Positions 1 through 7,366 of a stretch of DNA of 18,262 nucleotides are shown in pieces. How positions within the stretch are numbered: position 1 is the stretch's first letter; each line of letters starts with the position of its first letter. This DNA comes from an uncultured beta proteobacterium (GTDB lineage: Bacteria > Pseudomonadota > Gammaproteobacteria > Burkholderiales > Burkholderiaceae), in contig CAJAFJ010000236.1 of assembly GCA_903938955.1 (NCBI GenBank), positions 1 through 18,262 of the forward strand, given 5' to 3'. The notes beneath the pieces are model-generated. The model had not been told where the DNA came from, made no database searches, and saw nothing but the letters and a program-made list of their open reading frames with translations. A program made the position numbers and the translations under genes.

Positions 1-830
1 ACCGCGTGCAAAGCCGCCCGGTCGATGGCTCGCTGCCCACCAGCGGCGCCATCATCCACCACCCCGACGTGAAGCGCATGCTCATGACCATGCGCGCCTA
101 CACCGAGGGCTGCCGCGCCATGGCCACGGTGGCTGCTGCCGCGTATGACGCCTCGCACCACCACGCCAACGAAGGCGTGCGTCAGCAAAACCTGGCGTTC
201 TATGAATTTTTGGTGCCGCTGATCAAAGGCTACAGCACCGAGATGAGCCTGGAAGTCACCAGCCTGGGCGTGCAGGTGCACGGCGGCATGGGCTTTATCG
301 AAGAAACCGGCGCGGCGCAGTATTACCGCGACGCCAAAATTCTGACCATCTACGAAGGCACCACCGCGATTCAGGCCAATGACCTGGTCGGGCGCAAAAC
401 CGCGCGCGATGGCGGACAGGTCGCCAAAGGCATTGCCGCGCAGATTGAAATCACCGAAGCGCAGTTGAACACCCAAGGCAGTGCCGATGCCGTGGCGGTG
501 GCCAAACGCCTGAAGGCGGCACGGGAAGCGTTTCTGGAGGTGGTCAGCTTTGTGGCGACTAACACCCGCAGCCAGCCTAACGCCGTGTTCGCGGGCAGCG
601 TGCCGTACCTGATGCTGGCCGGTAACCTGATCGCCGGTTGGCAACTGGCCCGCGCCCTGCTGGTGGCACAGGATGAAGTCGCGCAGGGCGTGGACATGGC
701 GTTCATGCAAGCCAAGATCGTCACGGCGCGTTTTTATGCGGATCATTTGTTGACCAAGGCGCCGGGGCTGCGCGATTCGATTGTGGAAGGTGCCGAGTGC
801 GTCACCGCGCTGGCGTTGGACGCGTTTTAA
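1..830 (+). CDS. Acyl-CoA dehydrogenase, DmdC-like, C-terminal part (5' end outside window)
   Basis: This is the C-terminal portion of an FAD-dependent acyl-CoA dehydrogenase that oxidises an acyl-CoA thioester to the enoyl-CoA and passes electrons to electron-transfer flavoprotein in the cytoplasm. The reading frame is open to the left edge (codons in phase with base 3), so the apparent GTG at base 6 is not a real start. About 275 residues are visible. The segment VQVHGGMGFIEE followed by YYRDAKILTIYEGTTAIQ is the classic C-terminal dehydrogenase core, and the Glu in IYEGT (about residue 117 of the visible part) matches the catalytic base of medium-chain acyl-CoA dehydrogenase. Roughly 125 further residues after the core resemble the extra C-terminal domain of 3-methylmercaptopropionyl-CoA dehydrogenase (DmdC) relatives. 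That name is often applied loosely, so the substrate cannot be stated. No clear terminator follows the TAA stop. Confidence 0.9.
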   Translation, partial: RVQSRPVDGSLPTSGAIIHHPDVKRMLMTMRAYTEGCRAMATVAAAAYDASHHHANEGVRQQNLAFYEFLVPLIKGYSTEMSLEVTSLGVQVHGGMGFIEETGAAQYYRDAKILTIYEGTTAIQANDLVGRKTARDGGQVAKGIAAQIEITEAQLNTQGSADAVAVAKRLKAAREAFLEVVSFVATNTRSQPNAVFAGSVPYLMLAGNLIAGWQLARALLVAQDEVAQGVDMAFMQAKIVTARFYADHLLTKAPGLRDSIVEGAECVTALALDAF

Positions 831-956
831 GCGAATTTAAATGCTGGTTAAGTTTGTTTCGGGGGTGATGAAAATTTCAGGCGGAGTAGTCTGTTTTTAT
901 GAATAATGGAACGATTCTTTCGGAGATTTCTTGTCTAAACTGCCCGCGCTGACCCA

Positions 957-980
957 GCCCCGTTTTCGTGTTCACGGGGC
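957..980 (+). promoter_or_regulatory. Stem-loop just upstream of the sigma54 activator
   Basis: A perfect 7-bp inverted repeat, GCCCCGT (957-963) and ACGGGGC (974-980), encloses a 10-base loop. It is not followed by a T-run, so it does not look like an intrinsic terminator. The right arm contains the GGGG that would serve as the ribosome binding site for the ATG at 987. If the RNA folds, that start would be masked. It could instead be a protein-binding site. The function is inferred only. Confidence 0.3.
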
Positions 981-1055
981 ACACCGATGTGTCATCGGCA
1001 AGAACCAACGGGTCCGCTATCAGCCGGCGGATATGACACGTGTGTGTGTTCCATC

Positions 1056-2840
1056 ATGAAAAAAAAGTCACCCGTTGTGCTTGAAAAAGCGATCCAGCTA
1101 CTACAGCCCGATGCGCAGTCGGAGCATCGTTTTCCCGATATTGGGGACCTGGTGTCGCGCCTTCGTTTTTCGCCGGGGGATGGCGAAATATGGCTGGCGG
1201 ATCAGCGCATGGTTTTGCTGCATAACGCGTCGCTGGCCGCTTTGCGGCGCGAGTTGGTCGAAATTCTGGGCAATGAAAAAACCCGCGGCATTCTCACGCG
1301 CATGGGCTACCACTCCGGCGTGCGTGATGCCGAAATGGTGCGTAAAGTTCGTCCCCATAGCAGCGATTACGATGCGTTTGCCGTGGGGCCGCAGCTGCAC
1401 TCGCTTGAAGGGTTTGTCTCCGTCGAAACCGTGGCGATTGAGGTGGATATTGAAAAGGGCCACTTCTACGGCGAGTTCATCTGGCGCAATTCTGCCGAGG
1501 CAGATGCGGCTATCGCGGCCAATGGGATCGGTAATGCCCCGGTGTGCTGGACTTTGCAAGGCTACGCCAACGGTTATGTGAGCAGTTTTTTCGGTCGTCA
1601 GGTGTTGGTGCGAGAGGTGGAGTGCAAGGCCATGGGCCACGCCGCCTGCAAGGTGATCGGCAAGTCGCTGGGTGATTGGGAAGACCCCGACAAGGATTTC
1701 CGCTACCTGCAAGCGCAGGAGTTTGTCCAAAGTCCCCATGCCAAAAAATTCAGCTTCAGCCATAAATCGACGGCTGAAAGCGAGCGAAATGCAAAGATCA
1801 ACCTGATCGGTGTCTCCGCTGGTTTCAATGCGGTTTGCCACATGATTCAGCGCGTCGCCCCGACCCGCGCGACGGTGCTCTTTCTGGGGGAAAGTGGTGT
1901 CGGAAAAGAGCAGTTCGCGCGCACCCTGCACAACATCAGCGACCGGACCGAAAAACCGTTTGTGGCCATTAATTGCGCCGCAATCCCTGAACAGCTCATT
2001 GAATCCGAATTGTTCGGTGTCGAAAAAGGGGGCTTCAGTGGCGCCATTCAATCGCGGCCTGGCCGCTTCGAGCGTGCGGATGGTGGCACGCTGTTTCTGG
2101 ATGAGATCGGCACCCTCAGTCTGATGGCGCAAGGCAAACTGCTGCGCGCCCTGCAGGAAGGCGAGATTGAGCGCATCGGCGATACCCGGGTGAGGGCGGT
2201 TGATGTGCGCGTGATCGCGGCCACGAATGAAGATCTGCGTGATCTCGTCGAGGCCGGTAAATTTCGCGCGGACCTGTTTTACCGGATCAATGTGTTCCCC
2301 GTCAGAATTCCGCCGCTGCGCGAGCGCAAAGAGGATATTTTGCTGTTGGTGGAAAGCTTCCTCAACCGCTACTGTGCTTTGCACAAGCGAAAAATCACCG
2401 GCCTCAATGAAAGCGCCATCGAAGCGCTGTTGTTCTATTCCTGGCCCGGCAATATTCGGGAGTTGGAAAATATCATTGAGCGAGGTGTCATCCTGGCGCC
2501 TGAGGGCGGCGGCATTGATGTGGTGCATCTCTTTACCAGTGGTGAAAATTTAAGCAAAAGTCACTTCAAGGTCGGAAAACAAGGGACGTTGAACGATCAG
2601 TCCGCCAGCGTCACGGTCAACCCGGCGACAGCTGATCAATTGCCGGGACTGTTGCGGGCATCGCTGATGAAGGGCGATATTTCGATGGATGCCTTGGAGG
2701 AGATGGCCGTGGATGTGGCCGTCGATATTGCGAAAGGCAACGTCTCGGCCGCAGCCAAAATTCTGGGCACTACGCGCTCCCGTGTGGCCTATCGGCTTTC
2801 AGGCAATAAAGTGCCTCATCCGTCCGATCTGTCGACTTAA
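1056..2840 (+). CDS. Sigma54-dependent transcriptional activator, XylR/DmpR/MopR family (aromatic-sensing)
   Basis: Predicted to bind an aromatic effector and then activate RNA polymerase-sigma54 by ATP hydrolysis. From ATG 1056 (594 aa) the order is: XylR N-terminal sensor (about 25-130), V4R domain (about 130-205), linker, AAA+ domain (about 250-480) and a Fis-type helix-turn-helix at the C-terminus (about 555-585). Walker A is GESGVGKE (278-285), Walker B is TLFLDE (to residue 350), and an arginine-finger region FRADLFYR is present. The sensor aligns without gaps to MopR as I recall it: His115 and Trp143 correspond to the phenol-contacting pair, and Cys164, Glu187, Cys190 and Cys198 to the zinc site. 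The sigma54 loop is GGFSGA (2028-2045) rather than GAFTGA. An in-frame ATG at 987 would add 23 residues. I prefer 1056 because the extra residues resemble no family sequence and a stem-loop covers the upstream Shine-Dalgarno, but 1056 has only a weak ribosome site. The target operon is not visible here. Confidence 0.9.
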   Translation: MKKKSPVVLEKAIQLLQPDAQSEHRFPDIGDLVSRLRFSPGDGEIWLADQRMVLLHNASLAALRRELVEILGNEKTRGILTRMGYHSGVRDAEMVRKVRPHSSDYDAFAVGPQLHSLEGFVSVETVAIEVDIEKGHFYGEFIWRNSAEADAAIAANGIGNAPVCWTLQGYANGYVSSFFGRQVLVREVECKAMGHAACKVIGKSLGDWEDPDKDFRYLQAQEFVQSPHAKKFSFSHKSTAESERNAKINLIGVSAGFNAVCHMIQRVAPTRATVLFLGESGVGKEQFARTLHNISDRTEKPFVAINCAAIPEQLIESELFGVEKGGFSGAIQSRPGRFERADGGTLFLDEIGTLSLMAQGKLLRALQEGEIERIGDTRVRAVDVRVIAATNEDLRDLVEAGKFRADLFYRINVFPVRIPPLRERKEDILLLVESFLNRYCALHKRKITGLNESAIEALLFYSWPGNIRELENIIERGVILAPEGGGIDVVHLFTSGENLSKSHFKVGKQGTLNDQSASVTVNPATADQLPGLLRASLMKGDISMDALEEMAVDVAVDIAKGNVSAAAKILGTTRSRVAYRLSGNKVPHPSDLST

Positions 2841-4237
2841 ATGACCGCTGAAACGAGCGGTAATTTGAGGGTGAAGGTTGTGACGGTTCCCGACGAGGTG
2901 GCCGAGATGCTGCCGCCATGCGCGGTGATGATCGATTTGGCAATGGCCAGACCAAGACCGGTGCCGTCGCTGCGTTGGCGTGCCGTGTCAAGCCGGAAAA
3001 ATCGATCAAAAATACGATCCAGGTATTCCGCAGGAATCAAGTCCCCCGTGTTCTCGATCCGCATGACCACCTGATCCGAATCCGCAAAAATGTGCACGCG
3101 AAGGGTGGTGTTGGGGGCCGAATGCCGGATGGCGTTGGACAACAGGTTGCCCATCGCCCGACGCAGCATGAGCCGGTCCGCGGCCACGGTCGCCTCACCT
3201 TCCAGGGTGAGACGCAAGTCTTTTTCTTCTGCCACCGCGTCATAGTAGTCAAACAGGGCGGTCACCTCCTGCGCCAAGGCGATGGCGGTGTAGCTTGAGG
3301 CGGCCAAACTGTGGTCGGCCTTGGCTAACAGCAGCATGTCAGAGATCATGCGCGCCATGTGCTCAAACTCTTCGGCGTTCGATTCGAGGATGCTGCGGTA
3401 CGCGTCGGCGCTGCGCACCCGCGCCAGCGCCACCTGGGTCTCCGTCATCAGATTGCTGACCGGCGTGCGCAATTCATGGGCAATGTCGGATGAAAAATCG
3501 GAGAGTCGGTCAAACGCTTCTTCCAGGCGGGCCAGCATGTCGTTCAGCGACTGGGCCAGCTCTTCCAGTTCAACCGGCACCGCATCCACCTTGACGCGCC
3601 GATTGAGTTGTTGGGCCGTGACCACTTGCGCTTGGTCGCGCATGGTGCGCAGGGGCAGCAGCCCACGTCGCACGGCGCCCCAACCGAGAAGCCCGCTGAA
3701 CGCCGCAGCCACGGCGACAAACAGCCACAAGGTCTGCACAAAAGACTGCATGAAGGCAATGTGATGCACGATGTCCATGGAGGTAGCAACGATGACTTGG
3801 TGGCCCGTGTCCTTGCCCATCGACACCACGTCCGCAATGCCCCGGTACGGTTGTGTACCCGACTGCCATGTGAAGGGTTGGTTGGGGCGCTTGACCGCAT
3901 GGGTCGTGACCAGGTCTTTGGGGAAACTCGCCCCCGGCGTTGAAAAGAGGGCTTCGCCCTTGGCGTCATAGACGGCTAAATCCAGGCCGTGGTGCCCGAC
4001 CAGGGCATCATTCAAGAGTTGTGTCATCTGCTTGAGATCACTGGCTGACTTGAATTTTTCAAGGCTATGGCGAGTCAGCGTCATTTTGGCTGCCAACACC
4101 TCCATGTCCTGTTCTTCAAAGTGCTTTTCAACCGATGAGGAAATTACAAACCCCAGCGACAACAAGACCACCGTCGACGCGAGGGTAAACAGTAAGGTCA
4201 GCTCAACGGTGATGGATCTTTTCCGGGTCAGGCGCAA
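2837..4237 (-). CDS. Heavy-metal sensor histidine kinase, CusS/CopS-like
   Basis: Inner-membrane sensor of a two-component system, expected to detect periplasmic Cu or Ag ions and phosphorylate the adjacent regulator. The 466-aa protein has an N-terminal membrane segment (about 11-34), a periplasmic loop (about 35-165) with several His and Met residues (His82, His83, His113, Met140, His146, His158, His159), a second membrane segment (about 168-188), a HAMP linker, and a kinase core. The phospho-acceptor is His254 in [12 protein letters not shown]. The N box is [10 protein letters not shown] (364-373), and the G boxes are IENTGD and GTGLGLAI (425-432). It starts inside the end of the regulator gene, with a 10-bp overlap, implying translational coupling. 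Its stop codon shares TTAA with the stop of the convergent sigma54 activator. Family and length fit CusS/CopS, but the exact metal is inferred from the neighbouring genes. Confidence 0.93.
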   Translation of the reverse strand: MRLTRKRSITVELTLLFTLASTVVLLSLGFVISSSVEKHFEEQDMEVLAAKMTLTRHSLEKFKSASDLKQMTQLLNDALVGHHGLDLAVYDAKGEALFSTPGASFPKDLVTTHAVKRPNQPFTWQSGTQPYRGIADVVSMGKDTGHQVIVATSMDIVHHIAFMQSFVQTLWLFVAVAAAFSGLLGWGAVRRGLLPLRTMRDQAQVVTAQQLNRRVKVDAVPVELEELAQSLNDMLARLEEAFDRLSDFSSDIAHELRTPVSNLMTETQVALARVRSADAYRSILESNAEEFEHMARMISDMLLLAKADHSLAASSYTAIALAQEVTALFDYYDAVAEEKDLRLTLEGEATVAADRLMLRRAMGNLLSNAIRHSAPNTTLRVHIFADSDQVVMRIENTGDLIPAEYLDRIFDRFFRLDTARQRSDGTGLGLAIAKSIITAHGGSISATSSGTVTTFTLKLPLVSAVI

Positions 4238-4911
4238 TCTGGATTCTCCAAAACATAGCCCATGCCGCGAATGGTGCGAATGAGCTTGGGCTCAAAGTCG
4301 TCATCGACTTTGGCGCGCAGGCGGCGCATCGCCACTTCGATGACGTTGGTGTCGGAATCGAAATTCATGTCCCACACCTGCGAGGCAATCAGCGAGCGCG
4401 GCAACACCTCCCCTTGTCGGCGCAACAGCAATTCAAGCAAGGCAAATTCCTTGGCCGTCAAATCAATGCGCTTGCCGGCACGGGTTACCCGACGACGCAT
4501 CAAATCAAGGTGCAGATTCGATATTTCAAGAAAATCGGCGGCCGACACTTTGGCCCCCCGGCGCAAAAGAGTCCGCACCCGCGCGAGTAATTCAGAGAAG
4601 GCAAAGGGTTTGACCAAATAGTCATCCGCACCAAGCTCCAGCCCCTTGACGCGGTCATCCACCTGGTCGCGGGCTGTTAAAAACAAAACAGGAATGTCCT
4701 TGCCGGAGCGTCGAATGCCCGCCAACACGCCCCATCCGTCCAGGCCCGGCAGCATCACGTCCAGAATGATCAGGTCGTAATTTTCTGTGAGTGCGCAGTG
4801 CAAGCCATCCGTGCCATTGCGCACCAGATCGGCGACAAAACCGGCCTCAATCAAGCCTTGTTTCAGGTAATCCCCCGTTTTAGGCTCATCCTCAACGATC
4901 AGGATTTTCAT
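4228..4911 (-). CDS. OmpR-family response regulator, CusR/CopR-like
   Basis: DNA-binding response regulator partnered with the downstream sensor kinase; it should activate the metal-efflux operons when phosphorylated. The 227-aa protein has a receiver domain (1-115) with acidic residues EDE at 7-9, phospho-acceptor Asp51 in [10 protein letters not shown], Thr79 in LTA and Lys101 in LVKPF. A winged-helix trans_reg_C domain (about 130-222) follows, ending with the typical [13 protein letters not shown] Shine-Dalgarno-like AAGGGGAAG lies on the minus strand directly before the ATG at 4911. The gene diverges from the DUF411 gene across a 153-bp region that holds a CusR/CopR-like box (4976-4990), so it may control both directions. 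Whether it answers to Cu, Ag or another metal cannot be read from the protein itself. Confidence 0.94.
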   Translation of the reverse strand: MKILIVEDEPKTGDYLKQGLIEAGFVADLVRNGTDGLHCALTENYDLIILDVMLPGLDGWGVLAGIRRSGKDIPVLFLTARDQVDDRVKGLELGADDYLVKPFAFSELLARVRTLLRRGAKVSAADFLEISNLHLDLMRRRVTRAGKRIDLTAKEFALLELLLRRQGEVLPRSLIASQVWDMNFDSDTNVIEVAMRRLRAKVDDDFEPKLIRTIRGMGYVLENPDCA

Positions 4912-4925
4912 GGCTTCCCCTTGTA

Positions 4926-4955
4926 TTTATAAGCAAGTGGCATTTTCGGTGGCAA
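4926..4955 (-). promoter_or_regulatory. Candidate sigma70 promoter for the response regulator/sensor kinase pair
   Basis: Read on the minus strand, TTGCCA (4955-4950, 5 of 6 to the -35 consensus) is followed after 18 bases by TATAAA (4931-4926, 5 of 6 to the -10 consensus). Initiation about 7 bases further on would fall near 4919, leaving a leader of only about 8 bases before the ATG at 4911. The motif match is good but the very short leader lowers confidence. Confidence 0.35.
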
Positions 4956-4975
4956 CAGCGCTGCCCCTGCGCAGA

Positions 4976-4990
4976 TAACAGGAATGTAAT
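4976..4990 (+). promoter_or_regulatory. Predicted CusR/CopR-type operator between regulator and DUF411 genes
   Basis: The sequence TAACA-GGAA-TGTAAT is an imperfect palindrome with the same arm length and 4-base spacing as the E. coli CusR box (TGACA-N4-TGTCA). A second copy occurs at 14667-14681. Ungapped similarity extends to 5010 (25 of 35 positions over 4976-5010 against 14667-14701). It lies 75 bases before the DUF411 start and 65 bases before the divergent regulator start, a plausible position for control of both. The regulator match is inferred. Confidence 0.6.
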
Positions 4991-5064
4991 TTTCGGCTCA
5001 TCGTGCTGTTAGGGGGCATCAATCACACTTCAGCCATTCCCTATTGATGTGAAAGAAGTTTGTC

Positions 5065-5541
5065 ATGCCACAACTAGCAAAGTTAAGCCGTCGGCACATG
5101 GTCATGGGCATGCTTGTGCTGCCATTTCTGGGCGCTCAAGCGGCGCCAGCCCGGACATTGATCGAGGTGTGGAAGTCTCCGACCTGCGGCTGCTGTAAAG
5201 ATTGGATTTCACATGTGGAAAAAGAGGGGTTTGAGGTCAAGACTTACGAGCTGAGTGAATCGGCCAAAACCGCGCAGAGAAGCAAGCTCGGTATGGCAGA
5301 AAAATTTGGCTCGTGTCATACGGCCCTCGTCAGTGGTTATGTTCTGGAGGGCCATGTCCCGGGACGGGACATCCGTCGCTTGTTAAATGAGAAACCGCGT
5401 GCGCTTGGACTGGCGGTGCCTGGCATGCCCATCGGTTCTCCCGGGATGGACGGCACTGCGTATGGTGGTCGCAAAGACCCCTACCGCGTTCTCTTGGTTC
5501 AGCGCGATGGCTCATCCACGGTCTTTCAGGCCTATTCATGA
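5065..5541 (+). CDS. DUF411 periplasmic metal-binding protein
   Basis: Small exported protein of the DUF411 family, commonly found in copper/silver resistance clusters and thought to bind metal in the periplasm. The 158-aa product has a signal sequence with an SRRHMVM twin-arginine-like motif (8-14) and a hydrophobic stretch ending near AQAAPA (24-29), so export may be by Tat. The DUF411 domain shows the CGCC cluster at 41-44 (SPTCGCCKDW), SCHTA with Cys84 and His85, EGHVP with His97, and VPGMPIGSPGM with Met121 and Met128. These are the likely ligands. The GAAAGAAG at 5051-5058 gives a ribosome site about 6 bases before ATG 5065. It is the first gene of the plus-strand array, directly behind the predicted operator, and its stop TGA overlaps an ATG (ATGA, 5538-5541) that opens a 16-codon reading frame. 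Confidence 0.9.
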   Translation: MPQLAKLSRRHMVMGMLVLPFLGAQAAPARTLIEVWKSPTCGCCKDWISHVEKEGFEVKTYELSESAKTAQRSKLGMAEKFGSCHTALVSGYVLEGHVPGRDIRRLLNEKPRALGLAVPGMPIGSPGMDGTAYGGRKDPYRVLLVQRDGSSTVFQAYS

Positions 5542-5577
5542 AAAAAATGCAAAAACAAGCGCACGGGGGTGTGACGT

Positions 5578-6816
5578 ATGCCCTCTGATGTGCGGGTGCG
5601 CCAGCGGCATCCCATTCGGCGCTGGCGATACACCGCGGTGGCGGTGATCGGGGTGTTGCTTGCTTTTGAGGGGCGCGCCCAAACCCTCCCTGTCGCACTC
5701 GATCAGGCCTGGTCTCGCCATCCACAGGCTGTCACTTTTGTGGCCCGTGCGGCTGAGGCCAACGCCCGTGCCGACTTGGCGGCGAGTTGGACCCCCACGC
5801 CACCGGCGCTCTCCTTGTCGAATGTGAGTGACCGTCTTAATGCCGATACCGGCAAGAATGCCTGGGAGTTGGAGTTGGCCGTTCCACTTTGGTTACCGGG
5901 CCAACGTGCCGCGCACGCAGGGGCGGCAAGCCATGCCGTCAGTGACGTTCAATCACGCCAAGTCGCCTTGCGCTTGCAACTTGCGGGTGAACTGCGCGAG
6001 GCGTGGTGGTCGCTCAGTGGGGCCCGTCTGGCCGTCGATGTGGCCCAAAGGCGTGACTCAGCTGCGCGGGTCATGGAGTCCGATGTTTTGCGTCGTTTCA
6101 AGGCGGGCGAGTTGGCCCGGATCGATGCCAATTTGGCCCAAAACGAGCGGTTTGCGGCAGAAAGCGAATTGCTTGAGGCTCAGTCGGCCTTACTGCACGC
6201 CGAACAGGCCTATCGCTTGCTGACTGGCGCGGATGCGCCCCTCAGTTTGGCTGAGGAGCAGGTCGCCACCGTGTCGATCCTTGATGCCGTGCATCCCCAA
6301 CTGGCCGCAGCGCAGGCGGCTGAGCAACTGGCGCAAGCGCGACTGGGCGTGGCAGACAAGACGCGCCGAGACGCCCCCGAACTTGCGCTGAGCATCGCGC
6401 GTGATCGAGGTGATTTCAATACCCCGTATGCCAACGCGGTCGGCGTCAAACTGACGATTCCATTTTCATCAGAGTCCCGCGTCCGCCAAGAACGCTCAAC
6501 GGCGCTGGTCGACGTCGCTCAGGCGCAGGCTGAACTCGCGCAGGTGAGGCAGCGCATTGAGCTTGAAGAAGCCCGGGCACGTCAGGGCGTGGCGCTGGCA
6601 CAGCTGCAATTACTCAAAGCACAGGAGCGTCTGAGCTTGACATCTGACAGTCTGCGCTTGGCTGAAAAATCCTTTGCCTTAGGTGAGTCGGATTTGGCGG
6701 CACTGTTGCGCGTGCGCCTGAGTGCCTTCGAGGCAGAAGCGGCCGTGAATAGACAGCGCTTGGCCTGTTCCCTGGGTCTGTCGCGTTTGAATCAATCTTT
6801 GGGAGTCTTGCCTTGA
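5578..6816 (+). CDS. TolC-family outer membrane efflux protein (first RND system)
   Basis: Outer-membrane channel of a tripartite metal efflux pump. The 412-aa product has a basic N-terminus, a hydrophobic signal segment (about 18-33, ending near GRAQT), and the two long, alanine- and glutamine-rich helical repeats typical of TolC/CzcC/CusC proteins. No lipobox Cys is apparent. GGGGG at 5565-5569 provides a Shine-Dalgarno 8 bases before ATG 5578. The stop TGA overlaps the TTG start of the next gene (TTGA, 6813-6816). It is clearly different in sequence from the second TolC-family protein at 15143-16414: it has no NPDYAAMRFEA-like N-terminal motif and seems to be dedicated to the adjacent adaptor and RND pump. 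CzcC-like in general layout; metal specificity is not readable. Confidence 0.9.
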   Translation: MPSDVRVRQRHPIRRWRYTAVAVIGVLLAFEGRAQTLPVALDQAWSRHPQAVTFVARAAEANARADLAASWTPTPPALSLSNVSDRLNADTGKNAWELELAVPLWLPGQRAAHAGAASHAVSDVQSRQVALRLQLAGELREAWWSLSGARLAVDVAQRRDSAARVMESDVLRRFKAGELARIDANLAQNERFAAESELLEAQSALLHAEQAYRLLTGADAPLSLAEEQVATVSILDAVHPQLAAAQAAEQLAQARLGVADKTRRDAPELALSIARDRGDFNTPYANAVGVKLTIPFSSESRVRQERSTALVDVAQAQAELAQVRQRIELEEARARQGVALAQLQLLKAQERLSLTSDSLRLAEKSFALGESDLAALLRVRLSAFEAEAAVNRQRLACSLGLSRLNQSLGVLP

Positions 6817-7346
6817 AGCATGTATGGATATTGACTTTGGCCCTGGCATGGCCCTATGCGGCCTGGGCCCATGGTGGCGAGGATCATGCTGATGCCCCGG
6901 CACCTATGCCCACGACCGCCCATGCTGTTCGCATGGCGTCGACGTCTGATCAGTTTGAACTGGTGGGTGTGCTCGAAGGCAAGGTTCTTACCCTGTATCT
7001 GGACCAATACGGCACCAATGCCCCCGTCACCCAAGCGCAAATTGAGCTTGAAAGCGCGGGCTGGAAGGGTGTTGCCCACGAGGTGGCGCCTGCGGTTTAC
7101 ACGGTTGCAGCGGATGCCTTGGCTCAGCCCGGCAAGCATCCTATTGCGATCACGGTGCAGGCCGGTGATGCCATGGACCTGATGGATGCGACGCTGGACG
7201 TGGGTCTGGTCAGCGCAGGAACCACAGGCGTGGAACATCCGCGCGATCCACGTGCGTGGGGCGTGTGGACAGGTGCCGCCGCTTTGTTACTGGCCGGTGC
7301 TGGGCTGGTTTTTGCTCGCCGCCGTCAACAGCGTCGTTCGCATTGA
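6813..7346 (+). CDS. Small His-rich periplasmic protein with C-terminal membrane anchor, function unknown
   Basis: I do not recognise a named family. The 177-aa protein has a signal peptide (1-19) with AWA before His20, giving a mature start of HGGEDHAD; a domain of about 85 residues (48-132) rich in alternating hydrophobic residues that could be an Ig-like beta-sandwich; and a hydrophobic segment (149-168) followed by an Arg-rich cytoplasmic tail ending RRRQQRRSH. It would therefore sit in the inner membrane facing the periplasm. The start is a TTG at 6813, chosen because GGGAG (6801-6805) lies 7 bases before it, it yields an intact signal peptide, and it overlaps the stop of the preceding gene as TTGA. 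The ATG at 6820 is out of frame. Its place between the outer membrane factor and the adaptor, and its His/Asp start shared with the adaptor, suggest metal capture or delivery to the pump (inference). Confidence 0.75.
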   Translation: MKHVWILTLALAWPYAAWAHGGEDHADAPAPMPTTAHAVRMASTSDQFELVGVLEGKVLTLYLDQYGTNAPVTQAQIELESAGWKGVAHEVAPAVYTVAADALAQPGKHPIAITVQAGDAMDLMDATLDVGLVSAGTTGVEHPRDPRAWGVWTGAAALLLAGAGLVFARRRQQRRSH

Positions 7347-7366
7347 ACCCGAATCGAAAGACTTGA

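Noticed and set aside
1101..2528. 475-codon open frame on the minus strand opposite the sigma54 activator
   Set aside because: It mirrors a strongly supported gene with intact domains; the product shows no recognisable fold and is a codon-bias shadow typical of GC-rich DNA.
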